From the NCBI GenBank assembly GCA_013368325.1, contig JAACJK010000065.1:124001-188000 (forward strand): a stretch of DNA of 64,000 nt. Reading direction: 5' to 3'. The notes beneath the pieces were generated by a model that had not been told where the DNA came from, searched no databases, and saw only the letters and a program-made list of their open reading frames with translations. A program made the position numbers and the translations under genes. The stretch comes from Ephemerocybe angulata (Eukaryota; Basidiomycota; Agaricomycetes; Agaricales; Psathyrellaceae). How positions within the stretch are numbered: position 1 is the first letter of the stretch; every line of letters begins with the position of its first letter. This document shows positions 32,640 through 46,100 of this stretch, piece after piece.

Positions 32640-33740
32640 TCAACACATTACGAAGCACACTCTAACATGTTGCCTTCATCGCGAGGCGCACGCGGATAGC
32701 CAGGGAGCTTAGCCGAGCTCGCACGCCGGCATTGATATGCCATTCCGTCTCAGTCCGTGTCCCTGCGTAGAATAGAGTGCTTTTAGTTTAGAATTATGAT
32801 AGGAGATGTGGTGGGGCTACCGTACGTGCCATATTGTTATGATATCCGGAGCTTCCGGGTCCTGTACTTGCCCTGAGATGATTTCGCTCACGGGCGCTTA
32901 TTTTTGAAATGTGATTTGTTTCTTAATCTGAGGTCGATCTGTGGCCCGGTATATCCCAAAATTAGTGGTTTTATATTTGTTTAATATAGCCATAGTATAT
33001 TACACAAATTTGAGGCCGTTTGCGCGACGATTGGACTCGGGGTAGTGAGAGCTTGTCTCCACGGAAAGGCGCAAGCGCCCGCTGGCGCGAGGAGGCCGAA
33101 ATGAAGTTGCGTCGAAAGGCTGCGAACTGTATCTTTCTTTTCCGCATGCAATTCAATTCAAGCAAGTACGTTAAGCAGTGCTACTGTGATTGATAGATGC
33201 TGAGCTAGTGGGAAGCGAGCTTTGAGATCCAGAAATCTGGAGTTGAGTTTTGGTTGAGTTGAAAGTGATTCAAACGGTTTGGATACTAAACAATGACTTT
33301 AAGGCCAAATGGCTACAGTACATAAAAAGTAGTTATATGTATGTAGTGTAACACTCTCAGTCTGACCAGCCGCCCATGTTCAACGGAAACACAGACTCGA
33401 AGATCTCAAACGCGCGGCATACGTGCACCTCCTCCCCATCCGATTCATCCAATTCCACCCCATCCAAACGACTCCATTCCACGTCAAGATCTTACAACAT
33501 ACTACTACCGACGTTACCCACGTAATCGGGTATCCATCTGCCAAAAATTAGTCTGTAGAAAAAGATTTCTTGAGTTGATACTTGTGTCGGAAGCTCGGTC
33601 GCCCGCACGCTCGTAAAACAATGTTTGCGTTATTGTGGGCACCCTGTATTATTCTGGGCGTGCTCAGGGGTTTTATTTTGGTTTCTGCTCTGGTGCCAAG
33701 TGGACCGATGTGGTCTTGGGACGGCGAAGTCGTGCGATGT
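32640..33740. other. B-type AT-richer stretch, no gene
   Basis: It contains the small palindrome-like CGCAAGCGCCCGCTGGCGCG and low-complexity AT words. A diverged counterpart is at 62760-63640. No frame is shared between them. Confidence 0.4.
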
Positions 33741-33741
33741 G

Positions 33742-34140
33742 CTAGGAAATGCGTTGGGCGCTTAAAACGGCGCATGGAAAGCGCGTTGAATACCACGCAA
33801 TACAGGTAGTAAATACATAAATAGTAGGTAGACATATATTACCCCTAACTCTACCAGTATACACCGAGCACCCTCGAGGACCCCGCACCCCGATCTCCAA
33901 CCCAAACCGATCCATCCGCACCATCCCCTCCTCATCCCACTCGCCCCAAAATACACCATCCAAACGCCCTCTCCCAGGCGAACCCTGTCTTGGCACGTCA
34001 GCACAGCCCATCAAACACGCTAAATGTACGTACCAACTCCACTCAGCGCCCGAAATTCTGCTCGGAAGCACGGAGCGAATGCAGGGAGACGGCGGGATGC
34101 ACGTAAGTTGCGATGCGAGCGAGAGAACGGTTTTGCGCAT
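33742..34140 (-). other. Conserved minus-strand ORF, 132 aa (B1)
   Basis: The minus strand reads MRKTVLSLASQLTCIPPS at its start, then LDGVFWGEWDEEGMVRMDRF and LEIGVRGPRGC. It lies just upstream of the forward TATAAA promoter at 34220, so the two would be divergent. The duplicate is at 43153-43551. Homologous frames in the A units are interrupted. No domain is recognised. Confidence 0.3.
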
Positions 34141-34219
34141 TCGGGGGTTAGAGGAGTCATCGGGTGCCTAGGGTAGGGTGCACCCGGGGCTGGTCGGGTC
34201 AAATGGGAGGGGAAGAATG

Positions 34220-34225
34220 TATAAA
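34220..34225 (+). promoter_or_regulatory. TATAAA core promoter (B1)
   Basis: Same context as 13608, with GGGTGCACCC upstream and ATG at 34347 downstream. In this copy the frame starting MLPICSHGF meets TAG at the end of exon 1, but the internal ATGGCTTTC frame (MAFVAAVAANRLW) stays open. Confidence 0.55.
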
Positions 34226-34346
34226 GGATGGGAGGGTGGAGAGGGGATTGGCATCATCCCTCCACAGTCCCTTTCCTCCCTCCCTCACTTGCCTTTTCCT
34301 CTATCGCTCTCTACACCCTTTTTGGGGTTGTTAGACTCAACTCACC

Positions 34347-37300
34347 ATGCTACCTATTTGCTCTCATGGCTTTCGTCGCCGCCGTCGCCGCCAATAGACT
34401 CTGGTACGCTCGTTCTTTTTCTCTCGAGTATGATGTCATTTTCTCATTTATCATTAGCGCCGGCAGCACGCACCTCTCGTTTGGACTGGCCAGCTGGCTT
34501 ACACCTTGACACGTCGGCCAAGCATTGCAACTGTACGTTTAATGACTCGCTTGTTGCATTCCCCTTTACTCACAAGTCATTTTTTGATTCATAGTTCTGT
34601 CACGCAACTGTGAGTTAGAATCTCTGCGGGCCACCTACCTACACCTCAGACAGCTCCAGCTCACGCTCGCTGCACAGGACCTTGAACTGCAAAGGCCTTA
34701 TAATTACACAGTCAGTGGTACATAAGTCAGCTCACTCATTTCATTCACGCATAGCGAATAGCTTTGGAAGATGAAACCAATTTATTAGGGATCTTATATA
34801 CAAGACGTCGACTTCGGACATGCCGACTCACGGCGGTTCCAATTCCACGACGATGGGCGGGGAGACCAAGCTGACTACGTGAAGGTAAGCATAGTCTCGT
34901 TCGCTTACGAGTCTTCCCACTGATAGTTAAGCCCACCACAGTCCTCTCCCGCCGTCGCCGTACAAGTCCAGCGCGGTGAGGCTCAAACGGCCGAGTTCTG
35001 CGCGAAAGAAAAGGGTCAGTCAGCATCGTCACAATGTTAATCTTTTACTCACCATTTTCTAACTGTCTTCATAGCCCCGTCGTCCTCTCGCCGCACGGCC
35101 CTTGCCCTCTATTCCAGCAAGCTCGCCACTCGCCGTCACTGTCATCGCCGTCCACGTCCGGCGCGCCGTCGTCCTTGAGGTTCAAACAGCCAAGCTGTCG
35201 CAAAAGGCTAGATAAATGAAAAACGGTCAGTCCACGTCGTCAAAGTCTGGGCCTCTTACTAACCATTTCTAACTTCACATAACCCCATCGTCCTCTCGCA
35301 CACTTCGCACTGACGATTTGTGAGCCATACAGGCCCAACACCCGCGCCATTGCCCTCCGTTCCACCAGGCCTGACACGATCGCGCCCTTTGCCGCCGCTG
35401 TTGTCACCGTCTGACACGTCCAGCGCGCCGGCGCTCGTGAGGCTCGTGCACGAAAGGCTGAATGATTAAGAAGGGTCAGTTTACGTCGCCATAGTGACAC
35501 TCTTTTACTGACCATATCTAATCGCCGACACAGAGCTCTCCCGCACCACAACCCTATCGTCCTCTCGCTCCACGAATCCCGGCCCAGACACGGCGCGTCC
35601 TCAAATGGCATTCGTCGCACATCTGGCGCGGCTTGCTGGGCCCTGAGCCTTCTGCCGTTGCTTGTGGGTTTCGTTGAATGCCTCTAGTGACGAACGTAAG
35701 TCTTACGATCTGGTTACGAGCGCACGTTTACTCACCTCTGAACCTCTAGTCGCGCTACATCACCGAACTCGCACCCATCCGCTTGCCGTTCGTCGCCAGG
35801 CGAGTCTATCGTCGGTCGCATGGGGGTGCGCAAACGTGCGAGGTGCCGACGTTGGTGAGCGTGGTTGGCTGGCCGGCGTTCTACATCGGCGAAGGCTGTT
35901 GTCGCACGTCGAGTTGAGTTTGCTAGGCCTCCCCATGCCGCGTCGCTTTCGTCCTACACCTGCGGTAGATCAGGTAAGCCTTGCTCGTACTGATATTAAG
36001 GGAAATCTCACTCACGGATAGTGCTTCGAAGGTCACGAATGCCTTGATTTCGACTGTGGCCGGTATTGCTTTTGTGGGATAATAAAGTAAGTTTACCGTC
36101 ACTGTACGAGCGCGAGATTTACTTACCTGAGCTCCCGGATAGCCATCCGACCGAGGACTTGAATTCGTCGGGCGGCCAGTCCATCTTCGATCGCACGGTG
36201 GTGGAAAGTGACCGTGGTTCTTGTGTTTGGTTATGGTTGGCCGGTCTGCGTCGTCGGCGCCTCCCAGCGACGAATAACTTTCGCCGCACATCGAGCCCGG
36301 CTTGTTGAAGGATCAGGCACTGCCGTAGCCTTCGTTGCCTGTGGATGCGATCGTAAGTATTCCGTGCATCGATCTACGAGAAGTTTTTGCTCACGGATAC
36401 TGCTTCAAAGGTCCTGACAGTGAATGCCTTGATTTGAATCTTTCGACTATGGCTGGCAGATACGGTTAGTGCATCGTCGATTTACGGGCGCATGGCATTT
36501 ACTCACCTTTGGTGTCATAGAAACACTCTCGCGCACATCCGACTGACGGCTTCTCGTCGTCGGGCGGCCAATCCTTAGTGGACATCGCGACGGGGCTGGA
36601 AATGGCGCGGGTGCTGTCGGAGGCGAGAGCGGCAGGCCGAATTCGTGAGGTGCTGCGAGGTGCGGGCTGCACGATTCAGCCTTTTAGGGAACCATAAGTA
36701 AGTGTATCCTCTTTTCGCAAGGATACTAGACTAACCTCGAATAGCAGCGACCGCGCTCGTTCGTCGATCGGCCGTCGTGCAAGGCTGTTCTGGCGGGGTT
36801 CGGTCGACGGCGCTTCTGCGAGCAATGCGTTGATTTCGTAGCAGGGCGGCGGCTTGTGATACATTTGTCGTATATGGGTCTGTGCTGTACAGGGTTCCGA
36901 GCTCGGCGTAATGGGGAGCTGAATGCAAATTAGTGTACTTCTCCAACTGCATGGCGTCGCATACTGACCTTGGACCTGTGTGCGTGATCCGGCGGCTTGC
37001 ACGTCGCATACAGCTTGCCGAGAGAGTTTGAGAGTGTGCTGAAGCTGTGCGTGGGGTGGCGATAGGACTGGGCAGGGGAGGTCGCTTGGGGATGGTGTAT
37101 GATGTAGATCTTGCAGTCGAAAAGGGGGACGGGTGCACCATGCATGCGTCGAAGGGAGGCGGAGAATGGCATGGGGGGAGGCACTTGACGCGTCCGATCG
37201 TCGGATCTAGGGGTTTGGTCGCAGGGGAGGGAGGGCTGCCGGCTGCGTGAGCGGAGGGGAACCTTCGTGCTGCGGACGGCCATCTGTAATAGAAATGAGT

Positions 37301-37722
37301 TGATTATCCACCTGCGCGGCGTCGGGCACTGACCTTGGTCTTCGCGCCGTTCCCGCGTGCATCGTCGGCTGTGGGTAGTTTGAGAGCTGTACGAGGCCGT
37401 GGTGGAGCGGATTGGGTGGGGTTCTCGTGTGTGATGGAGATCTTGCAGTGGAAAGGCGGACGGGTGCATGAAGCATGCGTCGAAGGGAGGCGGCGAGTGG
37501 CATGGAAGGAGGCGCCTGATCGTCGGATCGAGGGGTGTGCGAGGCGGCAATCGGCACGCGAGGGGAGGGGAGGGCTGCGAGAGCGGAGGGAGAGAGCCGG
37601 TTGTTTGGCCGCCGGGAGCCAAACAAAGGCGTTTGGCGCTCGTCGCGCACAGCCACGCATCACCAATTTGGCCGGGGGCGATGACAACGCTTAGCATCCT
37701 ACGACCACCACCTCGATAAGCC
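34347..37722. repeat. Spacer right half with type I, II and III modules (B1)
   Basis: The 15-nt micro-exon TTCTGTCACGCAACT is kept between introns with GTACGT and GTGAGT donors. Type I modules span 34925-35690, with an exon carrying LRFKQPSCRKRLDK before the stop. Type II modules span 35690-36745 and type III 36900-37600. The duplicate is at 43758-47133. Confidence 0.55.
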
Positions 37723-39108
37723 ATGGACGACCTTGTACACGCCAAGTCGCCGCCGTCGGCGTCTCTGGTGAGCCTCGACTCGGCTACGGCCACGCCCTCC
37801 TTCTCGCAGACGCAGACGATGGTGCACGACGAGGTACGGAGTCGGGTACTTCTTTGAGAAACGACTAACGACGTACAGATGAGCGTCTTTGTAGCTGCAC
37901 AGAGAGGCGATGTAGCTGCCCTGCGCCAGCTCATCGAGTCGGGCAGCGCCGCCGCCACGGACCGCGACGAGCAGAACGTGACGCCGCTGCACTGGGCGGC
38001 GATCAACGCCCACATCGCCGCGTGCCGCTACCTGCTCGAGCAGGGCGCGGATGTCGACGCGCGCGGGGGCGACCTCGTCGCGACGCCCATGCAGTGGGCC
38101 GCGCGCAACGGCTACCTCTACATCATCCACCTGCTCATCGCGCACGGCGCGGACCCGACCGTCGCCGACAGCCAGGGCTACAACACCCTGCACCTCGTCA
38201 CGCATAGCAGCAGCATTATGCCGCTGCTGTATTTGCTGCACCAGCCGATCAGCGTGGACTCGCGCGACGCGCAGGGGCACACGGCGCTCATGTGGGCGGC
38301 GTACCAGGGCGATGCGCTGAGCGTGGATCTGCTGCTGCGCCACGGCGCGAATGCGAATCTGAAGGACGAGGCGGGGCTGACGCCGCTGCACTGGGCGGTC
38401 GTGCGCGGGAACAAGGTGTGCATCCGGCGGCTGGTCGAGAAGGGCGGCGATGTGGCGGCGAAGGACGCGGAGGAGCGGACGCCGAGGGACATGGCCGTGG
38501 AGCTGAAGAGTCTGGGGGCGTGGAAGCGCGCGCTGGAGGAGGGCGGGATGAACGAGCATGGCGTGAAGCGGGCCAAGCCGCTGAGTGACCGCAATACGAA
38601 GATCGCGATATTCGCGATGCCGACGCTCTTTTTCTACCTCATCTTCATGACGCTCTCTGTGCTGCCGTGGTATACGGGCGTGCTGCTCGCCATGGCAGAG
38701 TTCTTTGGGATGCACCACGTACGTCTCTGCTGCGGTCCCAAACTTGTCTAACCCTCCCCTAGATCGTCACACGCGTGCTCCTCAACAAAAACACCTACAC
38801 CGACAGCGTCAGCCAGACGCCGTACTTCGCGGGCATCATCACCGCGTCGCTCATCTGGGTCGTGTACTCGTGGGTGACACGGCTCCTGCATCGTGAGTCC
38901 CCACATCGCTGAGCTTGCCACTCGCTCACACTCTGCAGAGGCCGAGTCGCACCCGTTCTCGCATTTGATGTTTGCGCTCATCGTGGGGCTGTGCGCGTAC
39001 CACTTCTTCCGGGCTATCACCCTGGATCCGGGGACGTGCCCGAAACCGGTGAGCGACGACGAGTTGAAGCAGATCGCGAGCGAAGGGTGCTTAGCCGCGT
39101 CGGCATGA
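37723..39108 (+). CDS. AKR1: AKR1-like copy 5, lacking the DHHC domain
   Basis: Exons are 37723-37833, 37879-38718, 38763-38892 and 38939-39108, giving 416 residues. Ankyrin repeats and the four membrane segments are intact (IFAMPTLFF variant; WVVYSWVTRLL and LCAYHFFRA in segments three and four). The C-terminus is the same B-type tail as copy 4, ending CLAASA, so the cysteine-rich and DHHC region is absent. The promoter inverted repeats and leader are intact. Exons 1-3 are identical to copy 6 as part of the 9411-bp duplication. Confidence 0.75.
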
Positions 39109-39605
39109 TGCCTCGGGATGATACACGAGCTCGGTTAGCCCGATATGGGCCTCTACCTTCCAAAAGGGTCGAAAAGTGCGAAAAACGTTAAGTTTTTTGC
39201 TTTCAGAGTGCGTGGTTTCGGTCTATCGGACTGTTATGCAGCGTGACCCAGCGTCTATTCACAGTTTTAGCTATTACATTCGGGTTCCTACGGGTAGATC
39301 TACGTACGGGGCTATCTAAGGGGCATTACGATGGCAGGCAGAACGGCGACTGGGGAGGCAATCAGCGAGCGACGAGCAAAGACTACAGACTCACGACACA
39401 CAACGGTCTACGTAGATTACGACGGCATTACGACGACTAGTGAAGGAGTCAGTGAGGGGTGACAGAAGACTGAACAGACTCACGACATACAGCGGGCATC
39501 GGATAGTCAAGACGGCGAAGGACGTATCCCAGGTTATATACCCGCCATTTCGTGACTGTCACGCTTGCCAGCGCAGAGGTGCCAGCGAGCTCCTCATCAT
39601 CCATC

Positions 39606-40036
39606 ATGGCATCCTCGGTTGTGCACACAAAGCACCATTCCGCCTGCATCATCTCTGGTACCAATCTGGTACGTCATCCCTCCTCTCCCTCATTCCTTCT
39701 CTTTCCCTCCTTTGGAACAATTGCTGGAGAATGGATTTGAACCGAAATCCATTCTCTGTCAATTGTTCTGCAAGGAGGGATAGCCCTCTTTACTGACCTC
39801 CTGTGTCCTGTTTGCAGCCCAGCACTGAATTCCGCGTTTCCGACTCCGTGATCAATTACGCTCGCTTGCTTCTGGGTCCATCCGGCAGCATCGCTTCAAG
39901 TTATTTCTCATCATCCCCCGACGGCGTCGCTTCCTCTCCTTTCTCTTCCTCCTCAAATGCCTTTGCTGACTTACCTTTTCTTCCAGGCTATAGAATCCCT
40001 TCGCTCGCCTGCTTCAATTTCAAAGTAGAATTATAG
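39606..40036 (+). CDS. Candidate small Ser-rich protein gene (B2)
   Basis: An identical copy of 30195-30625: exons 39606-39668 and 39818-40036, with a 149-nt intron holding the hairpin 39704-39780. No recognised domain. Confidence 0.35.
39704..39780. repeat. 77-nt hairpin within an intron (B2)
   Basis: Identical to 30293-30369. Confidence 0.75.
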
Positions 40037-43000
40037 TAGCCCCTATTTAGATAGACGACGACCCTGAATGTAAGAACGGTTTCGCCGGAGACCCTTAGTA
40101 ATTGCGTGACGCCGCGTTAGACTCGTTTCGGATGTACCTCCGGCTCAGGGACCAACCTTCTTTCTTGCTCGCTTCGACACGCCTTGGACACGCCTCGACA
40201 CGCTGGCTCGGCACCTCTAGGGGTCTCGTTTCATCCCGCCTCTTTCTTTCTTCCATCTTCCATACCCCCGATTCTACGTTTCCCCAGCAAGATGACCTCC
40301 CCCAATCGTCCACCTCGGCATGCTCAATTCAGCTTCGAACTGGCAACACGGTTCGTCTGCTCTTGCTCTGTATTTTCCTCGCTAACTATTTTCCAGGCAT
40401 CCGTCGTTGTAGAGGCATTCAGTTCGTGACCTTCGTCCGCCGTCGGCTCGTGCATTCCCAGCTGACAGAATATCGTGCAGACTTCAAGTTATTCAGTCCG
40501 ACGCCGCTCGCCGGGACAAAATCCATATATACTTCGTGATGCACACGACCTACAACGTCAAGACATGCGCTCCCTTCGAAGTTCGCCTCTACCCACCGCC
40601 CGATCCCATAGGCAAGTATTTTCGCTTGAGTACTACCCGTCCGCCGCTGACATTGGCATTCTCTAGCGCTCTCGCGGGAATTCGATCTGTTGCGTCTTCG
40701 TGACCGCCGGTCGCAGTTCAAGCTCGTTCCCCGGAAGAAGATACATACATAATTCGCCAGACAAAAGACCACCCTAGCGCATCGGTTTGTCCACCGTCGG
40801 TCTGTGCATGCCATACAGCTGACGGATATTCAGGCACTCGCACGGAGGTCCAGACGCCGCTCGCCGGAAGAAAATCCATATATACTTCATCATGCACAAC
40901 ACGACCTCAAGCCAGCACCCTCTCACGCAAATCTCGCCGGAAATCGATCTGTTGCGTCGCGACGCTTCCCCAAGTCCCGAAACAGCCACAGCACCCAGTG
41001 CTCTAGCCCGCCGACTTCTCCGGCCACCTCTCGACGACCTCGCTGCTCAGCGGAAATCAATACGTCGTGTATTTGCCGTTCAGGCTTTCAAGACTCCCCG
41101 GAGACATCCCCGGCCACCTCTCGACAACCTCGCCGCTCACGGGAAATCGATACGTCGTGTAATCGACGTTCAGGCTTTCAAGATTGCGTACGTATGCAGT
41201 GATGTCGGCGTCTGGGCATGGCTGACTTCGGAGCTGTTCTAGCTCGCCGGAAATCGATCCGTTGTGTATTCGACATCCGAGGTGGGCATACCACTGTCCT
41301 ATTCATTGCATTCGATGACGTGATACTCGCCGGACAGGGAGCACGCGCATCGCATCGCTACAACACGCACCCAACAACCGGCGTTCCATCTAAACCTCAC
41401 ACCGGATTGCACAAGCGCCCTGAGCGACGGGCGTCACGGTCATCATCCCACTTCCACCCAATTCCGTACGTTCAACCGAGTCCAATCCCACGTTCGTTCA
41501 CCAACCATCTCGTATTCGCCTTGCCTCTACTCTCGCCGGATTTATTTCTATCGTGATATTGCCGTACGTTTAATTGATCATCTTTGACCCCACTTACGCT
41601 CGCTAATGAGCTCGCATGCTTACAGCCTCCTCTCTCGCCGGGATCATTTGTATAGTATAATTGCCGGTCGCATACCTTTCGGTGAGTGTACGTACTGTTA
41701 TGCTACTGGATCATCTACTGACCACCTTCAAATACAGAACAAGCTTTCCCCGAAATCATTTCTAGCACGTCCCGCCATCCGCCGTCTTGCCGCCGTCCGG
41801 AACCGTCCCTCAAATCGTAAGCATTCCTAGTCACCTATTACCCACCTCGTTTTCTAACCCCCTTCCATTTGCAGAACAGAATACATGAGCCAATTTTGCG
41901 CCCGCCGTAAACAGTGAATGTCGCTGTAAGTGTTCGCTGTTGTGCATCCCGTCTCACACGCTCAACCAGTCCCTCGCAGCCCTGACCGTCGAAGATAGTG
42001 ACCGGTTCCCATGCGTGGACACTGGAGACGCAAATCTCGTACGTACATTATCAACACATTACGAAGCACACTCTAACATGTTGCCTTCATCGCGAGGCGC
42101 ACGCGGATAGCCAGGGAGCTTAGCCGAGCTCGCACGCCGGCATTGATATGCCATTCCGTCTCAGTCCGTGTCCCTGCGTAGAATAGAGTGCTTTTAGTTT
42201 AGAATTATGATAGGAGATGTGGTGGGGCTACCGTACGTGCCATATTGTTATGATATCCGGAGCTTCCGGGTCCTGTACTTGCCCTGAGATGATTTCGCTC
42301 ACGGGCGCTTATTTTTGAAATGTGATTTGTTTCTTAATCTGAGGTCGATCTGTGGCCCGGTATATCCCAAAATTAGTGGTTTTATATTTGTTTAATATAG
42401 CCATAGTATATTACACAAATTTGAGGCCGTTTGCGCGACGATTGGACTCGGGGTAGTGAGAGCTTGTCTCCACGGAAAGGCGCAAGCGCCCGCTGGCGCG
42501 AGGAGGCCGAAATGAAGTTGCGTCGAAAGGCTGCGAACTGTATCTTTCTTTTCCGCATGCAATTCAATTCAAGCAAGTACGTTAAGCAGTGCTACTGTGA
42601 TTGATAGATGCTGAGCTAGTGGGAAGCGAGCTTTGAGATCCAGAAATCTGGAGTTGAGTTTTGGTTGAGTTGAAAGTGATTCAAACGGTTTGGATACTAA
42701 ACAATGACTTTAAGGCCAAATGGCTACAGTACATAAAAAGTAGTTATATGTATGTAGTGTAACACTCTCAGTCTGACCAGCCGCCCATGTTCAACGGAAA
42801 CACAGACTCGAAGATCTCAAACGCGCGGCATACGTGCACCTCCTCCCCATCCGATTCATCCAATTCCACCCCATCCAAACGACTCCATTCCACGTCAAGA
42901 TCTTACAACATACTACTACCGACGTTACCCACGTAATCGGGTATCCATCTGCCAAAAATTAGTCTGTAGAAAAAGATTTCTTGAGTTGATACTTGTGTCG

Positions 43001-43160
43001 GAAGCTCGGTCGCCCGCACGCTCGTAAAACAATGTTTGCGTTATTGTGGGCACCCTGTATTATTCTGGGCGTGCTCAGGGGTTTTATTTTGGTTTCTGCT
43101 CTGGTGCCAAGTGGACCGATGTGGTCTTGGGACGGCGAAGTCGTGCGATGTGCTAGGAAA

Positions 43161-46100
43161 TGCGTTGGGCGCTTAAAACGGCGCATGGAAAGCGCGTTGA
43201 ATACCACGCAATACAGGTAGTAAATACATAAATAGTAGGTAGACATATATTACCCCTAACTCTACCAGTATACACCGAGCACCCTCGAGGACCCCGCACC
43301 CCGATCTCCAACCCAAACCGATCCATCCGCACCATCCCCTCCTCATCCCACTCGCCCCAAAATACACCATCCAAACGCCCTCTCCCAGGCGAACCCTGTC
43401 TTGGCACGTCAGCACAGCCCATCAAACACGCTAAATGTACGTACCAACTCCACTCAGCGCCCGAAATTCTGCTCGGAAGCACGGAGCGAATGCAGGGAGA
43501 CGGCGGGATGCACGTAAGTTGCGATGCGAGCGAGAGAACGGTTTTGCGCATTCGGGGGTTAGAGGAGTCATCGGGTGCCTAGGGTAGGGTGCACCCGGGG
43601 CTGGTCGGGTCAAATGGGAGGGGAAGAATGTATAAAGGATGGGAGGGTGGAGAGGGGATTGGCATCATCCCTCCACAGTCCCTTTCCTCCCTCCCTCACT
43701 TGCCTTTTCCTCTATCGCTCTCTACACCCTTTTTGGGGTTGTTAGACTCAACTCACCATGCTACCTATTTGCTCTCATGGCTTTCGTCGCCGCCGTCGCC
43801 GCCAATAGACTCTGGTACGCTCGTTCTTTTTCTCTCGAGTATGATGTCATTTTCTCATTTATCATTAGCGCCGGCAGCACGCACCTCTCGTTTGGACTGG
43901 CCAGCTGGCTTACACCTTGACACGTCGGCCAAGCATTGCAACTGTACGTTTAATGACTCGCTTGTTGCATTCCCCTTTACTCACAAGTCATTTTTTGATT
44001 CATAGTTCTGTCACGCAACTGTGAGTTAGAATCTCTGCGGGCCACCTACCTACACCTCAGACAGCTCCAGCTCACGCTCGCTGCACAGGACCTTGAACTG
44101 CAAAGGCCTTATAATTACACAGTCAGTGGTACATAAGTCAGCTCACTCATTTCATTCACGCATAGCGAATAGCTTTGGAAGATGAAACCAATTTATTAGG
44201 GATCTTATATACAAGACGTCGACTTCGGACATGCCGACTCACGGCGGTTCCAATTCCACGACGATGGGCGGGGAGACCAAGCTGACTACGTGAAGGTAAG
44301 CATAGTCTCGTTCGCTTACGAGTCTTCCCACTGATAGTTAAGCCCACCACAGTCCTCTCCCGCCGTCGCCGTACAAGTCCAGCGCGGTGAGGCTCAAACG
44401 GCCGAGTTCTGCGCGAAAGAAAAGGGTCAGTCAGCATCGTCACAATGTTAATCTTTTACTCACCATTTTCTAACTGTCTTCATAGCCCCGTCGTCCTCTC
44501 GCCGCACGGCCCTTGCCCTCTATTCCAGCAAGCTCGCCACTCGCCGTCACTGTCATCGCCGTCCACGTCCGGCGCGCCGTCGTCCTTGAGGTTCAAACAG
44601 CCAAGCTGTCGCAAAAGGCTAGATAAATGAAAAACGGTCAGTCCACGTCGTCAAAGTCTGGGCCTCTTACTAACCATTTCTAACTTCACATAACCCCATC
44701 GTCCTCTCGCACACTTCGCACTGACGATTTGTGAGCCATACAGGCCCAACACCCGCGCCATTGCCCTCCGTTCCACCAGGCCTGACACGATCGCGCCCTT
44801 TGCCGCCGCTGTTGTCACCGTCTGACACGTCCAGCGCGCCGGCGCTCGTGAGGCTCGTGCACGAAAGGCTGAATGATTAAGAAGGGTCAGTTTACGTCGC
44901 CATAGTGACACTCTTTTACTGACCATATCTAATCGCCGACACAGAGCTCTCCCGCACCACAACCCTATCGTCCTCTCGCTCCACGAATCCCGGCCCAGAC
45001 ACGGCGCGTCCTCAAATGGCATTCGTCGCACATCTGGCGCGGCTTGCTGGGCCCTGAGCCTTCTGCCGTTGCTTGTGGGTTTCGTTGAATGCCTCTAGTG
45101 ACGAACGTAAGTCTTACGATCTGGTTACGAGCGCACGTTTACTCACCTCTGAACCTCTAGTCGCGCTACATCACCGAACTCGCACCCATCCGCTTGCCGT
45201 TCGTCGCCAGGCGAGTCTATCGTCGGTCGCATGGGGGTGCGCAAACGTGCGAGGTGCCGACGTTGGTGAGCGTGGTTGGCTGGCCGGCGTTCTACATCGG
45301 CGAAGGCTGTTGTCGCACGTCGAGTTGAGTTTGCTAGGCCTCCCCATGCCGCGTCGCTTTCGTCCTACACCTGCGGTAGATCAGGTAAGCCTTGCTCGTA
45401 CTGATATTAAGGGAAATCTCACTCACGGATAGTGCTTCGAAGGTCACGAATGCCTTGATTTCGACTGTGGCCGGTATTGCTTTTGTGGGATAATAAAGTA
45501 AGTTTACCGTCACTGTACGAGCGCGAGATTTACTTACCTGAGCTCCCGGATAGCCATCCGACCGAGGACTTGAATTCGTCGGGCGGCCAGTCCATCTTCG
45601 ATCGCACGGTGGTGGAAAGTGACCGTGGTTCTTGTGTTTGGTTATGGTTGGCCGGTCTGCGTCGTCGGCGCCTCCCAGCGACGAATAACTTTCGCCGCAC
45701 ATCGAGCCCGGCTTGTTGAAGGATCAGGCACTGCCGTAGCCTTCGTTGCCTGTGGATGCGATCGTAAGTATTCCGTGCATCGATCTACGAGAAGTTTTTG
45801 CTCACGGATACTGCTTCAAAGGTCCTGACAGTGAATGCCTTGATTTGAATCTTTCGACTATGGCTGGCAGATACGGTTAGTGCATCGTCGATTTACGGGC
45901 GCATGGCATTTACTCACCTTTGGTGTCATAGAAACACTCTCGCGCACATCCGACTGACGGCTTCTCGTCGTCGGGCGGCCAATCCTTAGTGGACATCGCG
46001 ACGGGGCTGGAAATGGCGCGGGTGCTGTCGGAGGCGAGAGCGGCAGGCCGAATTCGTGAGGTGCTGCGAGGTGCGGGCTGCACGATTCAGCCTTTTAGGG

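Larger units (their letters stand above)
29698..33750. repeat. B-type spacer left half (B1)
   Basis: This left half is unlike the A type. It contains short repeated words around 29930-30060, TATATA at 30124-30129, CGTGACTGTCACG (30140-30152), a candidate small gene 30195-30625, and a micro-exon-like cluster 31090-32465. An AT-richer stretch 32640-33740 shows no gene. Copy B2 is 39109-43160. Confidence 0.7.
39109..43160. repeat. B-type spacer left half (B2, second copy)
   Basis: An apparently identical copy of 29698-33750. TATATA lies at 39535-39540, the small Ser-rich gene at 39606-40036, its intron hairpin at 39704-39780 and the micro-exon-like cluster at 40501-41876 (39-nt exon at 41243-41281). 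Confidence 0.8.
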